Notes under the pieces: generated by a model
What the model saw: only the letters and a program-made list of their open reading frames with translations
Database searches by the model: none
What the model was told of the DNA's origin: nothing
Shown here: piece by piece, positions 6,144 through 9,573 of the stretch
Numbering within the stretch: position 1 is the first letter of the stretch
Layout: each line of letters begins with the position of its first letter
DNA from: CAYJMQ01 sp964371555
Lineage (GTDB): Bacteria > Bdellovibrionota > JACOXK01 > 2-02-FULL-40-11
DNA length: 9,573 nucleotides
Direction of reading: 5' to 3'
Assembly: GCA_964371555.1 (NCBI GenBank)
Contig: CAYJMQ010000063.1
Span: 1-9,573, forward strand
Made by a program: the position numbers and the translations under genes

Positions 6144-7622
6144 TCACAGCAGCGTGCTTACTGAATCTTTGATAATTTTAAGAATCTGAGATGGAAAGAG
6201 GCCGAGTCCAAGGGTTCCGATGGAAGTAAGAAGCAGAGACAAATTGAGCGCAAAAGACGATTGAATCGCGATCGGCGCTGCCGGCGGCTTCATATAAAAC
6301 ACAACAATGACGCGAAGGTAATAATAGGCCGCGATGATGCTGTTCATAATTGCAATGATGGCCAGAATAAAGTCTTTTGATTCAAGGGCGGCGCTAAAAA
6401 TATAAAACTTTCCAATAAATCCCGCTGTGAGAGGGATGCCGGTCAGCGAGAGCATGAAGAGAACCATCGCAAGACCGAGATATGGATGCTGAAGCCCGAA
6501 TCCCGCATAGTCATCAAGGAAGTTTCTCTCTTTGTGATGGCTTGCAAAAATCATGACAGAAAATGCGCCAATCGTCATCAGTCCGTAGGCGATCAGATAA
6601 AAGAGAATCGCGCTTGTTCCCAAATCAAAGATTTGCGCCTGCGTTGCCGAGACAGCCACAAGGAGATATCCGGCGTGCGCGATACTCGAATAGGCAAGCA
6701 TCCGTTTGAGGTTTGTCTGAACCAATGCCGCAAGATTTCCGACCGTCATCGTTAATACAGCGAGCCAAAATAAGACAAAATTCCACTCTGTTTTGAGAGA
6801 AAGAAGCGACACAAGAAAAAAACGAACCAACGCCGCAAAGCCTGCGGCCTTAACTCCCGTTGCCATAAGCGCTGTTACAGCCGTTCCCGCCCCTTCATAA
6901 ACATCGGGGACCCACATATGAAAGGGGACGGCGGCGATTTTAAATCCAAAGCCTACCATGAGGAGCGCCACTCCGATGTAAAAAACGGTTGGGAGCGTCT
7001 GTTTTGAGACCACAAGAAAATTTGAGATCTCAGAGAAGACAATGGAACCTGTGGTTGAATAGATAAGGGCAATTCCATAGAGCAAAAAACCAGTTGAGAA
7101 AGCGCCGAGCAGAAAATATTTAAACGCCCCTTCTGTGGCGGTGATCCTCTCCTTTTCAATTCCTGTGAGAATGTAGACCGAGAGGCTCATGATTTCCAAA
7201 CTCATGAAAAGCGTGATCAAATCGGTCGCCCATGCCATGAGTGACATCCCGATGGCAGCGCTCAAGAGAAAAAACAAAAATTCCCCCGTTGGAAGTCTCT
7301 TTTCTATCAGGGGGCGATGGACATTTAGAAGAGTCAAAAGGGTTAAAAAGAGAGAAAGCAGCGTAAAAAAGAGTGAAAACCGGTCGAGACGGATTGCTTC
7401 ATAAAAGAGAGAGACAGATGGCTCTTTCCAAAGCCCAACGCTGGCGAAAGAGGCCGCTGAAATACCAACCAGGGAAAGAAAGAATGTCAATCTGGCCGCC
7501 CCATTTTTGAAAAAGGCGTCGATCAGGAGCACGAAAAGAGCGGTTATTGTTAAGATCAGAAGGGGGGAGAAATAAAAAAGCTGGTCTATCATTATATTAG
7601 GCATATTTATACTAGGCATCAT
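6144..7622 (-). CDS. nuoN: NADH-quinone oxidoreductase subunit N (complex I antiporter-like subunit)
   Basis: NuoN is one of three membrane-arm subunits of respiratory complex I related to Mrp antiporters and pumps protons during quinone reduction. The protein (492 residues from the ATG at 7622) is almost wholly hydrophobic, with about 14 expected helices. Conserved landmarks are SLEIMSLSVYILTG (near 141-154, with the membrane Glu), GFKIAAVPFHMWVPDVYEGAGTA (about 226-248), TGVKAAGFA (255-263, broken-helix Lys) and NLKRMLAYSSIAHAGYLL (304-321). I chose 7622 because CCACAGGAACC gives an AGGA Shine-Dalgarno a few bases ahead. The longest reading, from 7658, has none and adds a non-hydrophobic dozen residues. 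Other in-frame ATGs at 7619, 7604 and 7592 are possible. It is the last nuo gene here, 48 bases after nuoM, with no terminator seen before selB. Confidence 0.95.
   Translation of the reverse strand: MMPSINMPNIMIDQLFYFSPLLILTITALFVLLIDAFFKNGAARLTFFLSLVGISAASFASVGLWKEPSVSLFYEAIRLDRFSLFFTLLSLFLTLLTLLNVHRPLIEKRLPTGEFLFFLLSAAIGMSLMAWATDLITLFMSLEIMSLSVYILTGIEKERITATEGAFKYFLLGAFSTGFLLYGIALIYSTTGSIVFSEISNFLVVSKQTLPTVFYIGVALLMVGFGFKIAAVPFHMWVPDVYEGAGTAVTALMATGVKAAGFAALVRFFLVSLLSLKTEWNFVLFWLAVLTMTVGNLAALVQTNLKRMLAYSSIAHAGYLLVAVSATQAQIFDLGTSAILFYLIAYGLMTIGAFSVMIFASHHKERNFLDDYAGFGLQHPYLGLAMVLFMLSLTGIPLTAGFIGKFYIFSAALESKDFILAIIAIMNSIIAAYYYLRVIVVFYMKPPAAPIAIQSSFALNLSLLLTSIGTLGLGLFPSQILKIIKDSVSTLL
7590..7619 (-). 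repeat. Imperfect 15-nt tandem duplication at the nuoN start
   Basis: On the minus strand, 7619-7605 and 7604-7590 agree at 12 of 15 positions; each begins ATGCCTA and encodes MPSIN and MPNIM in turn. The duplication multiplies possible start codons (7619, 7604, 7592), so the true N-terminus of NuoN is uncertain by up to about ten residues. Confidence 0.6.
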
Positions 7623-7624
7623 AA

Positions 7625-7646
7625 GGTTCCTGTGGGGTTCCTGTGG
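7625..7646 (-). repeat. Exact 11-nt tandem duplication carrying the nuoN ribosome-binding site
   Basis: GGTTCCTGTGG occurs twice back to back (7625-7635, 7636-7646). Read on the minus strand this is CCACAGGAACC twice, so the AGGA Shine-Dalgarno core is duplicated. The proximal copy lies at normal spacing from the ATG at 7622; the distal copy is 11 bases further away. It supports the choice of 7622 as start. Confidence 0.8.
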
Positions 7647-7670
7647 CCTGCGAACCATTTCAATGGCTTG

Positions 7671-9191
7671 CTATTTTTTCTCATAAATCTCCAACTCATA
7701 CGAATGGCTCTGTGAAACCAGATGATCGATCGATTTTTCCATCTTGCTTAAAAAAGTTTTCGGGTAAAGCCCCATCCAGAAAATCATGATAATAATCGGA
7801 ATAAGAGAGGCAATCTCTTTGGGGGATAAATCTCTCAATCCTCTATTTTCTTCATATTTGAGCGGGCCAAACATCACCTTTTGATACATTCTCAAAAGAT
7901 AGTAGGCGCTAAAAATCGTTGTTGTCCCTCCAAGCACGGCATAAAGCGGTCGCTCCTGAAAAGCGCCGAGAAGAACCAAAAATTCCCCAATGAAGCCATT
8001 TGTCGTTGGCAGCGCGAGCGATGAGAGCGTGACAATCATGAAAAAAACAGCATAAATCGGCATGACTTTGGTAAGTCCGCCAAAGTGGGAGATCTCGCGT
8101 GTATGACGTCTCTCATAGATGATGCCGACCAAAAGAAAGAGCGCTCCTGTTGAGACGCCGTGGGAGAGCATCTGAAAAACACCGCCGCTCAATCCAAAGC
8201 CATTTGAAACAAAGAGCCCAAGCATGACAAGCCCCATGTGGCTGATCGATGAATAAGCAACCAGTTTTTTTAAATCGTTTTGAGCGAGGGCGAGGAAAGC
8301 GCCGTAAATCACGCCACAGAGCGAAAGCGCGATCAGAGCCGGGGTAAAAAATTTTGTTGCCTCCGGGAAAAGAGGAATTGCGAATCTTAAGAAACCATAA
8401 GCCCCCATTTTCAAAAGGACCCCCGCGAGAATCACACTTCCTCCCGTCGGCGCTTCCACATGGGCATCGGGGAGCCAGGTATGAAATGGGAACATGGGGA
8501 CTTTGATCAGGAAGGCAAGAGCAAACGCGGTAAAAAGGATATTCTGGGGATTGAAATGACGCGAATAGTCAAAAGGGATTTGAACCGCGTAAATATCCAA
8601 AAGGCTTGCCGAGAAAAATCCGAACTGTTCGTGATGGAGATAAATTAAAAAGATAATGCCAAGGAGCATAAAAACACCCCCTGCCAATGTGTAAATAAAA
8701 AATTTAAGCGTTGCGTAAATTCGTCTTGCCCCCCCCCACATTCCGATAATGAAATACATCGGAATGAGCATTATCTCCCAGAAAAGGTAGAAGAGGAGAA
8801 GATCGAGCGCTAAAAAGGCGCCGACCATTGCCGTTTCCAAAATTAAAAAAGAGGCAAGATACCCCCGGTCTTTGATCTCCGAGGCGAGGATGACGATAGG
8901 GGTTAAAAAAGTGGTCAGAAGCACAAGCCAAAGGCTAATGCCATCAATGCCGATAAAATAGGAAACTCCAAGCGAAGGAATCCAGGGGGTTTTTTGAACC
9001 AGTTGAAGAAGATGGGTAGAGGGATCAAAAAAATCGAAAATTAAGATAGAAAGACCAAATTCAAACGCGGCGATCCCGAGCGCGATCCACTGCGCATGAT
9101 GCCTGACAATTCCCGGCAACAAAAAGAGCAGGAGCGCCCCCATGAGCGGAAGAAAAATCAGGATTGTCAAAAGATAATTTTCCAAAAACAT
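7671..9191 (-). CDS. nuoM: NADH-quinone oxidoreductase subunit M (complex I antiporter-like subunit)
   Basis: NuoM is the central antiporter-like proton-channel subunit of the complex I membrane arm. The 506-residue protein is multi-spanning throughout. Landmarks are GIDGISLWLV (about 81-90), LFWEIMLIPMYFIIGMWGG (136-154, with the essential-type Glu at 139), KVPMFPFHTWLPDAHVEAPTGGS (230-252), LLKMGAYGF (259-267) and NDLKKLVAYSSISHMG (305-320). These match NuoM rather than NuoL or NuoN, and the length is typical. The ATG at 9191 overlaps the nuoL stop as TGATG, a translational-coupling arrangement. AGGA lies about nine bases upstream inside nuoL. An in-frame TTG three bases earlier is less likely. 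A run of nine G (plus-strand C at 8729-8737) encodes part of the MWGGA segment. Confidence 0.96.
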   Translation of the reverse strand: MFLENYLLTILIFLPLMGALLLFLLPGIVRHHAQWIALGIAAFEFGLSILIFDFFDPSTHLLQLVQKTPWIPSLGVSYFIGIDGISLWLVLLTTFLTPIVILASEIKDRGYLASFLILETAMVGAFLALDLLLFYLFWEIMLIPMYFIIGMWGGARRIYATLKFFIYTLAGGVFMLLGIIFLIYLHHEQFGFFSASLLDIYAVQIPFDYSRHFNPQNILFTAFALAFLIKVPMFPFHTWLPDAHVEAPTGGSVILAGVLLKMGAYGFLRFAIPLFPEATKFFTPALIALSLCGVIYGAFLALAQNDLKKLVAYSSISHMGLVMLGLFVSNGFGLSGGVFQMLSHGVSTGALFLLVGIIYERRHTREISHFGGLTKVMPIYAVFFMIVTLSSLALPTTNGFIGEFLVLLGAFQERPLYAVLGGTTTIFSAYYLLRMYQKVMFGPLKYEENRGLRDLSPKEIASLIPIIIMIFWMGLYPKTFLSKMEKSIDHLVSQSHSYELEIYEKK

Positions 9192-9573
9192 CAAAATTTT
9201 CCTAAATAATAAAACATAGCCAAAAATGCTCCCAGCACCCCCGCCACAAAGATGAAAGCGTATGTCTGAAGATTTCCATTTTGGATCGCTGAATAGCGGT
9301 TGCCCCCGTAAAGATTCATTTTTGCCAGACCATTGACAAAACCATCGATGATTTTCAAGTCACACTTGTGTAAGAGAAAGTCCGCGCTCCGGTTGACAGG
9401 ACGAACCAGGAGGAGATCATACAATTCATCCACATAAAATTTATCCGCGACGATCTTATGAAGCGCCCTGAATTTAAGTTTCCAATGAAGGGCGGTTTCC
9501 CGGTATCGGTGATAAAGAAGAAAAGTCAAAACGGCAACCACTACCGTTCCCGAGACGGTCAGACCCATGAAAA
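9191..9573 (-). CDS. nuoL: NADH-quinone oxidoreductase subunit L, C-terminal fragment (5' end outside the window)
   Basis: The frame is open to the window edge. The visible 126 residues are the C-terminus of NuoL, the distal antiporter-like subunit whose long lateral helix braces the membrane arm. Visible are a membrane helix (GLTVSGTVVVAVLTFLLY), then HKIVADKFYVDELYDLLLVRPV, typical of the NuoL C-terminal amphipathic region, and a last membrane helix (about AFIFVAGVLGAFLAMFYYLG). Position immediately before nuoM with a one-base overlap (TGATG) supports the assignment. The internal ATG at 9568 is not the true start, because the codons upstream stay open and the N-terminal 500 or so residues are missing only through window truncation. 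Confidence 0.9.
   Translation of the reverse strand, partial: FMGLTVSGTVVVAVLTFLLYHRYRETALHWKLKFRALHKIVADKFYVDELYDLLLVRPVNRSADFLLHKCDLKIIDGFVNGLAKMNLYGGNRYSAIQNGNLQTYAFIFVAGVLGAFLAMFYYLGKF

Noticed and set aside
7623..7658. nuoN start at 7658
   Set aside because: It adds a charged, proline-rich dozen residues made from the duplicated ribosome-binding region and has no Shine-Dalgarno of its own.
9191..9568. A complete 125-residue small membrane protein starting at ATG 9568
   Set aside because: The frame stays open upstream to the window edge, and the sequence matches the NuoL C-terminus, so this is a truncated nuoL and not a separate gene.

Overview
The window is a stretch of bacterial chromosome with housekeeping and energy genes. 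Genes lie on both strands and base composition is moderate (by eye somewhat AT-rich; not computed). A complex I antiporter block (nuoL-nuoM-nuoN), a SelB-type elongation factor, a bacterial seryl-tRNA synthetase, a large single-pass membrane TPR protein and a near-consensus sigma-54 promoter together suggest a Gram-negative, respiring, selenocysteine-using bacterium. A deltaproteobacteria-like lineage fits, but that is inference from gene content and not a phylogenetic result. I see no insertion sequence, phage gene, integrase or CRISPR array.

Layout. Positions 1-27 are a perfect inverted repeat just 3' of a minus-strand tRNA-Ser(UGA) at 28-114. The serS gene (78-1424, minus) runs into that tRNA gene, and its TGA stop is the tRNA's own anticodon triplet. 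Upstream of serS, on the same strand and 44 bases away, is a TPR-repeat membrane protein (about 1469-4102). A 570-base divergent intergenic region (4103-4670) follows. It holds AT-rich palindromes, a sigma-54 promoter (4286-4301) and a probable structured RNA of about 220 nt that ends at a strong intrinsic terminator (about 4498-4531). selB (4671-6143, plus) comes next and meets nuoN end to end with no spacer. nuoN (6144-7622), nuoM (7671-9191) and the 3' end of nuoL (9191 to the window edge) are all on the minus strand, transcribed L-M-N.

How the genes relate. serS and tRNA-Ser are an enzyme and its substrate, physically fused on one transcript. RNase P cleavage to release the tRNA would cut the serS message inside its last codons. 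The nuo genes form one operon encoding the three antiporter-like proton-pumping membrane subunits of NADH:quinone oxidoreductase. selB implies selenocysteine incorporation somewhere in the genome, but selA, selC, selD and any convincing selenoprotein are absent from this window.

Most worth a second look are the serS/tRNA-Ser overlap, the sigma-54-driven RNA with alternative hairpins between the TPR gene and selB, a compact SelB with only about two C-terminal winged-helix domains, an in-frame 12-nt minisatellite inside serS, tandem duplications at the nuoN start, and long G/C homopolymers inside several essential-looking genes.
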